A stretch of DNA of 64,000 nt, taken from NCBI GenBank assembly GCA_950295325.1, contig OX485809.1, positions 30,208,144 through 30,272,143 of the forward strand, in the 5' to 3' direction. The stretch is from Polytrichum commune (taxonomy: Eukaryota; Streptophyta; Polytrichopsida; Polytrichales; Polytrichaceae). Of the stretch, positions 24,262 through 35,853 are shown piece after piece. Below the pieces are notes generated by a model, which was not told where the DNA came from, searched no databases, and saw nothing but the letters and a program-made list of their open reading frames with translations. Position 1 is the first letter of the stretch. Every line of letters begins with the position of its first letter. The translations under genes and the position numbers were made by a program.

Positions 24262-26639
24262 TTATAGAGAATTGTTGTATGCATGCATTATTTAGTGCTT
24301 GAAATCGTTTGGTGGGCTTAGTATGGTCTGATGTTGTCTGGGAAATCTCGTAGGCCCTTTTTCCTTCCTTCCTCCATTTCTCCATCAATTTGGAATTTCA
24401 AATAGAAGGAGAAAAGAAATTCAAAGAAGACAATGCACAAATGATAGAGGAAAAAGGTAATAAGATCTCAAGGAACAAGAGAAAAAATGATCTCAAAGAA
24501 GTTAAACTCTCTCTAATAGAAAGAAAAAGTCTGAAAATGGAGAAACAAAACATTTACAATGTAGAACTTGAAGAGAAGATGACTTGAAGGTCTAAATAAA
24601 ATGAAGATACAAAATACTCTCAAAGAGGAAGGATGGTCCAAAATGAGAAGAGTATGAAGGCCTCAAAGAAAGGAAAAAGAATGAAGAAGTGGATCAAGGC
24701 AAATTATGGAGAGGTGTGGCGATTACAAACATGAGAAGGCAAAACCCTATAAAATGATATTGTGGTATGTGAAGAGGCAAGGATGAGGAGTGTCCCACAC
24801 AATCGCAAGGTGGCAAATGTGCAAAGTCAACAATCCAAATGGTCGAGGGTTTGATTTTTCACAATTATATGATTAACAATTTCTAAATCATGTTTGTCCC
24901 AGGTTGTCTCATAATTTGAGGAGCTCATACATTGAATGATTATATTTATTGTCAGATTAGGTACGATTAGACTTCTCCGTTACTTATGCAGCCATAAGGT
25001 ATGTGGATGTTATTTGGTTCGTTTTTTCATGCTCTCCAACTTCTACCAATAATTGGATTACACAACGAAACTTGTGTTGCATTAGCAAATCTTCGATGAC
25101 ACGTCTGCAAAAATTGGATTGGAAATTAGACCTCACATGGTTTAGTATTGGTTATTAAAAGTGTGTGTTTGGCGATTTCTTAATTGGCTACATAGGTTCT
25201 CCCAACTATGAAGTTCCCTATTAAGCGTAAAGTAGTTATTAATATTGGAAGACGTAGTCCAATGTGTTTGAGACATGTGTCTTCATGATGTTTGTTCTTT
25301 GATGCTAGCCAAACCAGGTCCGAGGTGCCACTAGGCCCTTCATCAAACCACATACATGTCAAATTTAGGGGGGTCAATTAAGGATTTGACCCACTTAAGA
25401 CCCATCTCCCTTATAGGTCCCCCCAATCATATATTTTCTGGTCACATAATCAAAACTTCTTTCATTTTGGTGTCCATGCTTAGATGCACACCTAACCACA
25501 AACCCCAATATATATATGAGTCCAAATTATTGCTATGTTGGAGTCAGCCATAGTAGACCTGTGTTATTTGGATACATTTTCTTATGCAGTAACGGCTCGT
25601 AGGATATGCAAACACTCCATTATCTGTGTTGTATGGTTACCAAATCTAAATCGTGCTTGTACACATTCCCCTCATACAATGAATGTCTTAGTCCTTATTA
25701 AAATGACGATTATACTCATGTTAATTATGCGGCCATACAAGTCCCCCAATCATTACTTGGATCATGTAGTCCAACCTCTTTTAAATGCATAAGATTTTGG
25801 TGTTCATTCTTAGATTCACAAACAATCACGTACCAATAATATAAAGGTAGACCCAAATTATTTCAATTTTGTAGATTTCAAAATCTTTATATTTTCAAGA
25901 TTTTAGATTTGTGTCCAAAGTTTGTGATTTGAAACTTTAGCAATTGTTTTAAGAGGCTTCTGTGGGTGGATCTTTTAATTTCATAAGAGGTTCTTGAGTG
26001 GAATTTCAAGAGGAACACACCGATTTTATCAATTTTGAAAATTAGATTGATCTTAGGGCCTGAATCGGGCATTTTCTCTTGCTAGTCCGAATTTTTGAAC
26101 ATTATTCTGTGTGTAGCTCCATCATAGAAGGTCCGATTGATGTTTTAGCGACATTTCGGATTCATATAAGTATTAAAGAATGAGAGCCGGGATTGATGTA
26201 CATTTAAGCAACAAATGCAACAAATACTTGTCTTTGGGCATTGCTATTGGCATCGCCACTTGAAGGTGTGCAATCAAGGTGACAATGTTTGTTTGTGAGA
26301 GAGGGATCCAATTCGGTTTCTAACTTCATGAGGCACCCTTTCACATGTTTATTCGGGTAGTGTGCCTATTTTTGTATTTGTTATAGGCGCATAATTTTTG
26401 TTTAGACGTTTTGTGATAGTGAGGCTAGATTAATCATCGGCGAGACCATTTTTGTACACACGTGAAAACACATTTAAGGTGAAAACCATTTGTACCGTGT
26501 GTGGCGTTGTTAAACCTTGTGGTGAGACTGGATTAATGAGCAGTAGACCATAATAGTTTGTTTGTTAACATGATGCCCTATATGTTGCTCTATTTCCCTG
26601 GAAAGATAGTTGTAGGTGTATGTATTAGATTTAGTGCAT
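24262..26639. other. Unassigned stretch with a weak direct duplication
   Basis: No gene is recognised. Segments at about 25418-25545 and 25741-25870 are related in direct orientation ('cccccaatcat', later 'ttttggtgt.cat.cttagat', then 'cccaaattatt'). The sequence at 24390-24590 is purine-rich and gives a lysine/glutamate-rich frame that I do not trust. If the Ty3/gypsy element beginning near 26640 once had a 5' LTR, it would lie here, but I found no matching copy downstream. Confidence 0.4.
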
Positions 26640-26699
26640 GGTGAGGACCAAAAGATAGTATTATCGCTTACCCTCACCAACTGACTCCGACAGCGAAGG

Positions 26700-28158
26700 G
26701 GTTGAGAACAAATAACCTTTGGCTGATCCCAATGAGGGTTTTTAGCCTATTTCGACGTTGGGAACTTCACCGGTCACTCAATTCTCAATTACATGTAGTT
26801 GGGAGGAAACGGAGGACGATCACCGCAGTAGAATCCGAGATCGGTTCTCTAGGAGGGACACATGTATTCCACTTAATGAGTGGAAGCTCCATTTTAGGAC
26901 ATGGAGCCGTGAGCGGAGACAAAAGATGTCCTATTTCAATGATTGGTATGCCTTCGAGCATTTTTCTCAACATTTGGAATATAAGGCGCTCCAAAGCTAC
27001 GAGGAATGGACTGCAGCTCATGTGGCCGAGCTTTTCAAAGTGAAAAATTAATGGATTCATAAAGTCGAATTGGTTATGGTGTTGAAAGAAGGTGTTATCA
27101 TGGATATGCTTTTTGTCCAAGTTGATAATAGTTTGGAAACGAAACATGAATCACCATTGGAGAAAAAGTCTAGCTGATGGAAGGGTGGTTCTCATCCATT
27201 AGTGCTTAAGACACCGATGCATTATTTATCGAGGTTGGCCTAAGTCACGCAAGCTGCTATAGACGCTCTTGAATCTTCTTCTTATTTTGACCATTTACAA
27301 GAATTCTTCCAGTATCTCAAATGGAAGTACATGGGCAATCGTCGAGACCGGATGCAAAAAATCCAAGATTTTTGAAAGAAAAAAGATGATCTTCCCCAGA
27401 ACCATGTATATGAGGTTGGCACAGTTTGCACGAGAGACGGGAAACATTCTTACATAGCAACAATTTGTTGACCTTTTTGTTTTTAAACATGACAAGAGGG
27501 TACATGAATTGGTCTATCCCAAATTTCTGACCAAATGTGAAAAAAACCTATGTTATTACAAGCATTTATGCTTGTAAAGCGTATCGACAACGCAATTTGC
27601 ATAGAAGAAGCGGCCAAACTTGCCGTAACAATGGCTTTGGAGCACTCCAAACTAAGATTGAAGCATGAGCCAAAACATTCACATGTGCAATGAAGTTTGG
27701 CTGAGATGGAGTCCAGTCTGACTTTTAATTGTTGGAAATGTCGAAAAGATGGCCACGACAAGAGGGATTGTCTTGATTCCAAAGCAAATAATGACAAGGA
27801 GAAGGCCAAAAATCCTTCTCAAAATAAGAAACCCCAACAAAAGCCAAAACGTAAGACATTGTGGTGCACCCATTGCAATCGAATCAACCACGATGTTGAT
27901 GCTTGCTTTGAGCTTCACCCGGAGTTGAGAGCATTGTTCTCTTTGAGTGGTTCTTCTTCACCTCAGAAGAACAACTCACTCCAAGCTCAAATGGGTGAGC
28001 TTCAGGACCAAATGAAGCAGCTAGTGGCTTCTTCAACTCAATTTGCTGAAAATTGGGTTTTTTCGAGTGCAAGGGAAGATAATTTTGCCTCCACAATACC
28101 CCATTACGACCCATTTATCTACAAAGCTTCAGGAGAATTAGTCGGAGCAGTAGCCTAG
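26700..28158 (+). pseudogene. Ty3/gypsy Gag with two CCHC zinc knuckles
   Basis: Gag packages retroelement RNA into particles. The N-terminal part is readable at 26758-27051 ('SYFNDWYAFEHFSQHLEYKA'). A middle part appears near 27405-27455 ('RLAQFARETGNILT'), a motif typical of green-plant Gag. The C-terminal frame 27697-28158 has two CCHC knuckles: CWKCRKDGHDKRDC and CTHCNRINHDVDAC, both with C-x2-C-x4-H-x4-C spacing, followed by a coiled-coil-like segment. Several stops and frameshifts lie between the parts, so no full Gag can be made. The zinc-knuckle part runs straight into the protease region with about 8 bases between them. Confidence 0.75.
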
Positions 28159-28165
28159 ACGAGTT

Positions 28166-28501
28166 TTGATGGACACATGGGCTCAACCTGTCATAATTGG
28201 CAAGCTACTTGCCAATGCGTTGGGATTGATGGCTTCATATTTGGAACCATGCCCATTTACCATCTTGACCTCGTTAGGGGCCAGAAAACGGGCCATTGGA
28301 CAAACGAAGCAGCCTCTTCGTTTGATATTCCATGTGGAAACATGGCCAATTTATTCACATTTCTTTTTGAAATGTACAATTACAGGTGCCACCAATTACA
28401 ATATATTGGTTGGCTAGCAAGCCCTCTACCCTCTTGGGTTTGGTTTGGATAACTAGACCGACGAGGCGTGAATTCAATTAGGATGGTCTTCTAAAGATGG
28501 A
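28166..28501 (+). pseudogene. Retroviral-type aspartic protease of the retroelement
   Basis: The frame 28166-28417 begins with 'MDTWAQPVIIGKLLA', which aligns with the D-T-G-A active-site loop of retroelement proteases, but the glycine is tryptophan here (TGG), so it cannot be active. It continues with 'TNYNILVG', the flap and hydrophobic end typical of the family. Three in-frame stops follow at 28415 (TAG), 28454 (TAG) and 28469 (TGA). Each sits where a single transition from CAG or TGG would restore reading. It is located between Gag and the methyltransferase, as in a Gag-Pro-Pol polyprotein. Confidence 0.7.
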
Positions 28502-28510
28502 AGAAAATAA

Positions 28511-29800
28511 ATGATTCTAGTTACCTTCGGCGCATTGGCTATGTCCATGGCAACTAAAGTTGTGTTTGGTTGCATTGCAACCATAGATTATCTACCTTCC
28601 GGCGCTACTTTGTTGGAGGAATATTTCGCCTCAATTGGAGAATTTGAAACAAAGTTAAAAAATCCAACTCCTCCACATTTGCCGATTCGACACCCAAAAG
28701 ATCCGCTTCCTCCTTGGGGGACCCTTGAGTTGTTATCTCAACAACATCAAAAGATTGTAAGTGGCTTGTCTTCAACCTCCGTGGATCCTTCTTGGAGTCC
28801 AAACACCATTTTATGATTGATTCGGTGGCAACCTCGTCACAAAGGTATCACCGTCGTGGAGTTATTTGCCGGTATAGGGACTGGATTAGCAGCAATCATG
28901 GAGGCGGGACTCTCAGTGCGAAAGTACATCCATGTGGACAATGCATTGGTATCTCGTTGAGCGGCAAGACATCATATCAACCAATTGATGGCTTTGTTTC
29001 CCGAGCAATTACCTCAGTCTGCAGTGGAAAAAACATTCTCAGGTCTTCCCAATGATGTTTCTCTCATTGCACAAGAAGATTTGAGACGCCTAGGACGTGT
29101 GGACTTGTTGATTGCATGTTGGCCTTGCCAAGGTCACTCACGTGCACAAGCAGGTTGTGATCTTGATGACCCCCGATCCACCCTCTTTTGGGAATTGATG
29201 CGGATCATGGATTGGTGGTTCAAACACCAATACACTCCCCTTGGATACATCTTGGAGTATGTAGCACTTCTAGGTGACACTAGAAGCAAGATTGTGGCAA
29301 ATGGGCAAGATTTGGGTCCCCAATCTTTTTGGATGCCGTGGGAGTGGGTTCTTATGCTCATCGACCTTGATGGTTTTGGACCAATTTGGTTCCCCATCAT
29401 CTACTTTCCATTGCTCTTGCTCGGATTTCCATACCAATGGGACACAAGGTAGACGACATCTTCGATGCCAACATGTCCTCGCTACCGGTGCTCAAAAACG
29501 AGTCTATGCCTTTGGCGTTGGTCAACAAGGTGGAGGCACCTCGTGGTGTATTCCCAACCTTTCTAACTTATCCGGGTTCCTACGCATTTCGGGCACAAGG
29601 ACCAGGCATGGTGTGGGATGCAAACACTCACACTTATGAGGTGCCCGATGCGGATGAACATGAGAGAGCTATGGGTTTCCCCACTCACATTATGGTGTCA
29701 CATGACATGACTGAAGGTCAATGTCGCTTTGTTTTGGGCCAAGCTATGGATTTGATTTCCTTAGTTTGGTTCCTAGGTATTTGTCTTGCCTTTCAACAGC
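28511..29800 (+). pseudogene. Cytosine-C5 DNA methyltransferase domain carried by a retrotransposon
   Basis: C5 methyltransferases transfer a methyl group from S-adenosylmethionine to cytosine in DNA. Motif I is seen at about 28855-28905 ('ELFAGIGTGLAAIMEAG'), the acidic motif II region in 'YIHVDNA', and the catalytic motif IV at 29120-29140 ('WPCQGHS', cysteine codon 29126-29128). Motif VI, normally ENV, reads EYV at about 29255. Motif VIII appears as 'YAHRP' followed by a TGA (29368) where the arginine should be. Motifs IX-X lie at 29660-29760 ('ERAMGFP', then 'LGQAMDL'). Breaks: TGA at 28958, a frameshift near 29290, and TGA at 29368. The segment 28511-28810 is a linker of unknown function. 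It follows the protease directly, so it was probably one polyprotein. Inactive as it stands. Confidence 0.82.
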
Positions 29801-29834
29801 ACATGGATGACCGGTTGATGGCTCTAGGGGCAAA

Positions 29835-30734
29835 TGTGAGCCCAATATTATGCCCACATGTCAACTTAATCATAAAAATTACTAAAACCTTATAATTGTG
29901 TTTGCTTGAGTAGTCAAAAGGATAAAAAGGGGTGAGGAGTTAAAAGTCTAGATTGAAGTGAGTTAAGTGGTAAGTTAGGAGTTATGTAGGGCAAGAGGCC
30001 GAGGAGAATTAATGGTGGATCAAGTTAAGAAGTTACGTGTGAGTTCTAGGGGGAGGTAAAAGCAACTAAGGGAGTGGGGAAGTGGAGCTTTAAAAGGGGG
30101 AAAGGCCAAGGAAAGAGGCCTAACCCCGTTTTTCTTTTCGGGCAGCCTGAAAAATGCCGGGCAACGCGAGAAAAAAGAGAGGCTTGGAAGGGTCTCGGGG
30201 GGCAAGGGAGCAAAGGCTCATTATGCATGGGGTTGAGAAGAGGGTGAGAGAGAAGGTGAAAGGGGGCGAAGCTCTGCTCCATTGGGGAGGATGCATAGGC
30301 AGAGGTGAGAGAGAAGGAAAGGAGCTCTCATTCGAGAGAAGGGGAGAGACAGGAAAAAAAAAAAAAAAAAAAAAAAGACTAGGAGAGGAAGGCAGAAGCG
30401 CTGCTGGGATTGAGAGGGGCGAATGAAGAGGCGGCGAAATGTTCCATGCTAGGAGGGGAGCAGATCAAGAAGTGAGAGGAGTGCATGTTGCCGAAGCCAA
30501 CGATCATGCTGGCCAGCCAGGAGAATGACTGAAGAGCAAGGAGGCTAGGGATAGTGCATTGCGGCGCGGCATGGCAGGGGAGCCGTTGGACCTTCCGGTG
30601 CAGATCCAGAGGAGCATTGTTCTAAAGCTTTGTGGGTAGCAAGAGCCCAACCGTTTCCGAAAGCTCTTGGGGAGCCTTGCAATCGCTCCCCCTGACTACG
30701 ATGGTCTCTCAACACATGGGCGATGTGGAGGCGG
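29835..30734 (+). mobile_element. Family B LTR-like sequence, truncated
   Basis: It starts TGTGAGCCCAATATTATGCC, the same start as the other family B LTRs, and is cut at 30735 by another LTR start. The interior is purine-rich, with an A-run of 23 bases at 30354-30376. It interrupts the sequence just after the methyltransferase region. The open frame 30154-30426 is low-complexity and not credible as a gene. Confidence 0.5.
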
Positions 30735-32037
30735 TATGAGCCCAAATTGTGGGCCCATATGTGTCTTCAGACAGTGAAGTTGTTAGAACCTGCATTTGAA
30801 ACTTCTTTTTAATTGAAAAAAACATAAAAAAGAGTGTAAACTTAGTTTTGATTTGGAATTTTGTGTAAGAGGGTTAGTTGATACCTTGTGTTGAAGCAGT
30901 GTTGGAGTTAGTCAGGATTAGATTTTAGGTAGGGTTAGGGGGTAATTTTGCAACCTTGAGGTTAAACCTTAAGGGCTGGGGTTTATTGGTTGAAATAGGC
31001 TTGTTGGTGTTCATTTTGGGGGCTTGGGAAGGTCGTTTTGGGCATGAGGCCGTTACTCCAGTTGGGTGAGATTCGGAAATCTCGGATCGGAGGAGGGGGG
31101 TCCTCTGTCTCGGCAAGGGTTCCTAGAACTCTCAACTCTCGAAGCTATGTGGGCCGAAGGCGGCCGGAGGGCGAAGCTCTTGAGGATTTCTAGCACGGGT
31201 TGAAGGAATGCAGCTGGTGTTCAGGTGATTTCGGAGGTTAGTGGTAGCTGCAGATGCCACAACAGCTAGTCGAAGTCTACTGGCAAGCTGCAATCGTGAA
31301 TGACTGAGGCTGAGGCGGAACCAGCTCTCTGTTCGGGGATACAAGCCGAATCTGGCTGGCACACAGGATTGAATCTCACGCGCAAGGAGGTTCCTGATCA
31401 CTGGTCAAGGCTTCTGCAAAGAATGAGCTGACTATTGAATGGTTTGGGATTCCAGCACAGAGTGTGGATGGGAGCTCGGGAGGATAGATGTCAACTGCTG
31501 AGGACCGAGGAGCTAAGGGGAATTCTGGAATCGGTGTGAAGAAGGACCAACTGGAAGAGTTGGACTAACTAGGAAGAGTGATTAAGGAGTAAGAAGGAGA
31601 AGCCAGCACAGGGAGCTCGGCCAACCACCTCGGCTGACGGGTGTTGACGGGCTCTGGTGAGAGGCAAATAGTGTAGATTCTGGAAGGGATGAGAGCTACT
31701 GAAGGCGGCAGACTGGTGGCATTGGGAAGGCTTTGGGGTCAGTTATTAGGAGGTTAAGGGTATTCATTAAGAAATGGTTGGGATTAGTAGGGGGGTTAGG
31801 TTAATCAATAGAATTAATTAGAATTAGTTAGGAAGGTAGACATTAAGGGGAGCAAAGGGAGTTGTGATGGTCCAAGCTGCATAATGTATTGGTTTTATGA
31901 AGGAAATGTAATGCTAAGCGATCACAAGGTGTGAGAGTGTTTTTAAACACTGATAACCTTGTGTTCTCTAATAAAGAATTGTGAGATTTAAGAATGACAA
32001 TGTGTAGTGACAGTGTGACCTAAAGATGCTAGGTTAG
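30735..32037 (+). mobile_element. Family B LTR-like sequence, 3' end truncated
   Basis: It starts TATGAGCCCAAATTGTGGGC and continues with 'AAAAAAGAGTGTAAACTTAG', matching the minus-strand start of the 32038-33718 copy. An AATAAAG signal lies near 31971. It lacks the terminal 'GGGTGGGGGTTTGGG...CA' and ends where the inverted copy begins. Confidence 0.5.
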
Positions 32038-33718
32038 TGTGAGGCCCAAACCCCCACCCCTCTGCGTCTGTAGTCCGGGGGGGGGGGGGTTGGTGATTCA
32101 CATTCCCCACTAAGTGTGCACCTACCCTTGGTATGGGTAGGGTTTAATCCTAGGCCTTAGTGAACTCACGGCTTTTATTTCAAAGCACGAGTACAAGCAT
32201 TAAATAATGCTTTCTCTACATTAGCTTCTTCTTGTCACCAGTTCACCTCTCGGTTCAACAATCCACACTTAACCTATTCAAATCTAACCACAAGTGAGAG
32301 GGGCTTTGGCCAAGCACCAACCCTTCACTTCCATTCTCCTAATCAATGTCCCTAATCCCCTACTTAAGCATGCCTAAACCCTTACATATTAGCCTCAGCT
32401 AATACCCCTTGATTAAACAAACCCTAGATGCCCCGGCTTCCAAACTCAGTCACCCTTGAGTCGCCGTAAAAGTGCGTTGTTCACCTCCGGGTCCTGGCCC
32501 GTCAAAGCCCGTCACCCAGCTGGGTCGGCCCACTGGTTCTGATCCCTTCAACCTTCAAAGCCTCAGCCCGGCCCGCTTTCGAGGCCCCTGGCCTAACCTC
32601 CTCGGCCTCTACCATTCAACAGAATCAGCTGCGTGCTTCTCCAGTCGGCCACTTCATGCTGATCCAACACTCATTGCCCAGTCAATTTGAATGCAACCTC
32701 TTCGCAGCCAACAATTCATCCACCCTCACCAGCCTTGCATCTTGCCTTAGATGAATCAATCTGAAGGCCTCTCCCTGCCATCGAGATCCTACCCTTCCTG
32801 GCCGTAATCCCCTGTTCCTCTCTCAGCCTCAGTCTGCTTAGTCTATGTCACTACTTCCCTGCTTGCGAATCCTCAAAAATTATCCATTCCGAGCGCAGCA
32901 TTCCACATTCTGAATACACCCTTGAATTCTATCATGTGAGCGGTGGGTAATCCAGCAATGGATTGCAGACTGTGCGCCCATGAGTCATCCTTCATGCACC
33001 CCCCTTTCTAGATGGAATAAGTGCACCGAGTTCCCTCAGTGTGGGTTCCTCCTTATCCCCCCTCCCGATAGTTGGGTGCATTGAATTCGTGCTGCCGGAT
33101 GAGCTGCTAGACTGCCGGACTTCCATACCTGCCCAGCCGAACTCTCTTGTTGCGGCAGCCTCTTGCCCATTCCACTACCCACATTGCACTGGCTTTTCCT
33201 TCCTCTGCGGCCACCCAACCGCAACCTTTTTTTTTAAGCAGCCTCCCATTCCCAAGCTCTCCACTCACCTTCTGCTGCATTGCATGCACTCCCGCAACCA
33301 TCCCCCTTCGCCTCACGAAGTGCCTCCCACCGAACAGAGTAGGGTCCCCTCCCTGATCCGGGAAACCAGCTTACCTCATCCGTTGGCAACTGCCTCAATG
33401 CTTTAATAAAACCTTCTCAAGGCCTAAAATGAACACCCTCCTTGCCTAACCAGGCTAATAACATCACCTCAACCGAGGCTTAAGGTCCTTAAGCTTAACT
33501 CGTACCCTTAACTATTCACCCCCACTACTCTATCATACTTGAGCAATTTCCTTCTTCCTTTTCAACACTAACGCCTTAATCTATCGTCAGGCTCAATCCC
33601 ACTCAAACTAGAACTTACACTCTTTTTACGTTTTTTTTTATATCAACTACAATTCAGGTCCTAACTCTTAAAGACTTCTAATCCTAAACACATGTGGGCA
33701 CGTCAATTTGGGCTCACA
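32038..33718 (-). mobile_element. Family B LTR, inverted copy
   Basis: On the minus strand it starts TGTGAGCCCAAATTGACGTG at 33718 and ends GTGGGGGTTTGGGCCTCACA at 32038, so it has TG...CA ends with the inverted repeat TGTGAG(G)CCC. A GAAATAAAAGCC polyadenylation-type signal lies near the 3' end, about 32180. It matches 1213-3275 apart from the foldback insertion there. A G-run of 13 lies at 32078-32091. I see no matching 5-bp flanks. Frames inside it (for example 33041-33406) are not conserved genes. Confidence 0.65.
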
Positions 33719-35119
33719 AAACCACACGATAGGGTCATTCACGATGGAGAAACCGCCATCCTATTCTTTAAGATTGTTATTTGAAAACTTAGGGTCAACA
33801 CCTCTATATGAAGCAGTCTTGGATGGAAAAGATGTATGCATGCACTCGTTGCCGGAGCCACCAAATGAGGATGTGATTGCCACGAATTTGCTCCCAACTC
33901 TGCGTGTCCAATTGGACAATTATGCCAAGGACAACAAAAGTCGATATGTTTTTGCATATTGGTCGTTGTTGGTTGCCAAGGGCATTTTCAAAGAAGTGTT
34001 TGTGTCCTTTTTGTTGGTAGGACACACGCACGATGATATTGATGCATCTTTTGGGCGGTGGAGCATGAAGTGCGAGAGGAGGATTTCCCAACAATCCCAT
34101 TGTTGATGAAGTCGTACATAGATTTGGAGAACGTTCCCGTCATCCCCCATATGATCGAGGAGGTTCCCGACTTCAAGGCATTTATAGAATTGTATATTCG
34201 AAGTGGGGCTCACCGATTGATCGGGCATACGAAGGCACAACAATTCCGGTTCTACATGCGTGACGATGGTGTCCCCGCCATGCAATACAAATTGTTGTGC
34301 ACGGCACAAGACTGGAGCCCACCGGAGGGTCTCCTTGTATGGCGCGTTGATGGGGAGGGAAGGACAATGTTGCCAGACGGAGAGCCTAAGCCTTGCAAAC
34401 CAATACCCATGAAAAATTTGGAGGATATTCTGAAAGGCATATCAGGTTTCATACAATATTGGGAGAGTTTGAGGGTATCGGATGTTGGTGGATCGTGTTG
34501 GCTTCGTTACGGAAATTGGATACAGTATTGGATACATGTTTGTGGCGCCTTGGCAAACCTTCACCAAGATACACCCCTTACTTTGAGGCATGGATTTTGG
34601 CCGCAAACACGTGTCAATGTACAAGCTTCGGAGGCTAGTCTTTTGGGAAATGGAGAGGTTCGAGAGGAGTTTGATGTGGACGACCATTACGTTGGGCCTG
34701 CAAGTAATCGTCCCCCACCATCTTTCCGCATTGCAGTGGATTGTCATGAAGGCTATATGTTTATTTTGCGTCCTGGAGATGAGACATATGCAAAGCCTGT
34801 ATGGGTGGCAAGAGCTTTGTCCAAACCAAATTTTATAACTTCCAGCCCTCATTTTCGGCAAATTGAGGTGGAGTACTACCGACCAATGGCACAGAATGAA
34901 GATGTGGTTTGGCATTACACCGGCTGGGATACAAACCCAAACTTTCGGTGGAAGGTGGATTCGGAGCACGGTCCATCTTGGATAGATACAGATTCCATAT
35001 TCATAGCATGGAAACCACGGAAAAATCAAAGTGGATCAGTGTCCATCCCTCAAAAGTACATAGCATTTGCTATAGACAGCCTTGCTCGGATCGAACAAGA
35101 AGCATGCCACATTGAATGA
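33719..35119 (+). pseudogene. DUF7869-like transposon-associated gene, copy B
   Basis: The first frame (to 34106) contains 'LPTLRVQLDNYAKDNK', 'LVAKGIFKEV' and 'VGHTHDDIDASFGRWSMK', the DUF7869-type signature shared with copy A at 21.8 kb. One frameshift at about 34065 moves reading to the 353-codon frame 34058-35119, which starts 'REEDFPTIPLLMKSY' in the same register as copy A and then stays open to a TGA at 35117-35119. That long uninterrupted stretch includes 'WHYTGWDTNPNFRWKVDSEH' and has no domain I recognise. The N-terminal part is cut off by the LTR ending at 33718. Role unknown; HTHxDID proteins may be transposase-related, but that is inference. Confidence 0.5.
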
Positions 35120-35853
35120 GAAGTTGGTAGGATTGTGTTTTCATAATAATTATAGTTCCACATTTAGCTATAGTAAACACATATTAGTCATATGTGTGCT
35201 CCGCAAAATAAAAGTAGAGTGTGGGTTGAACTTAGGAACGCTCCAACTCCAATGGAGTTGGATGAATATCCATATACAATATTTCATAACAAATGTGACC
35301 TTTATTTTATTATTATTTTTGGGACTAAATTGTTGAGTTGAATGAATATGCATTTTTTGCACGACGCTTCCAAGGTCGTAGTATCTATATTTTACTTCAT
35401 ATGCTAATAATAGCCATTATACTATATGATTTCTTTTGTGGGGTTCGTTTTAAGTGCTTTACCCAATGTGCTTATATCGCCAAGCATTGATTTTGAGATT
35501 AGACTGATAATATATTTGAGATTGTTGACAATATAATTTCGGGTGAATTCACGTTGTTGTGGTCCATATATTAATTTGAGACAAGAGAAAGTCTCAAATT
35601 AACGAATATAGTGTTCTGTGCTGGAGTGAGAGATAACTTGACTCATTGTGTTCATTTGAAGAGAGAATTAGAGTTTTTGCTAGGGTTTGACTTTCTTCCT
35701 TCTCTGTGGAGGTGTGTTATGTATGTGTGCCTTTGCTATGTTTTAATTTGAGTTGTTAGTGGTGGTTGGTATTCAAGTTGTGGTGACACATGATCGCTAC
35801 TTACATGACATAGGATTTCTCACTGAATAGCATTTTTTCATTGGTAAAATGGA
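35120..35853. other. Unassigned AT-rich stretch
   Basis: No gene is seen. It separates the DUF7869-like relic from the integrase. No reverse transcriptase or RNase H motif (YxDD, the RNase H DEDD set) could be found here in any frame. Confidence 0.5.

Noticed and set aside
24390-24587. 65-codon Lys/Glu-rich frame
   Set aside because: Composition is explained by a purine-rich stretch; no motif or conserved neighbour.
30154-30426. 90-codon Arg/Lys/Glu-rich frame
   Set aside because: Low-complexity purine-rich LTR sequence containing a 23-A run.
34442-35029. 195-codon minus-strand frame
   Set aside because: It lies antisense to the 353-codon DUF7869-associated frame, which reads more like protein and continues homology to copy A.
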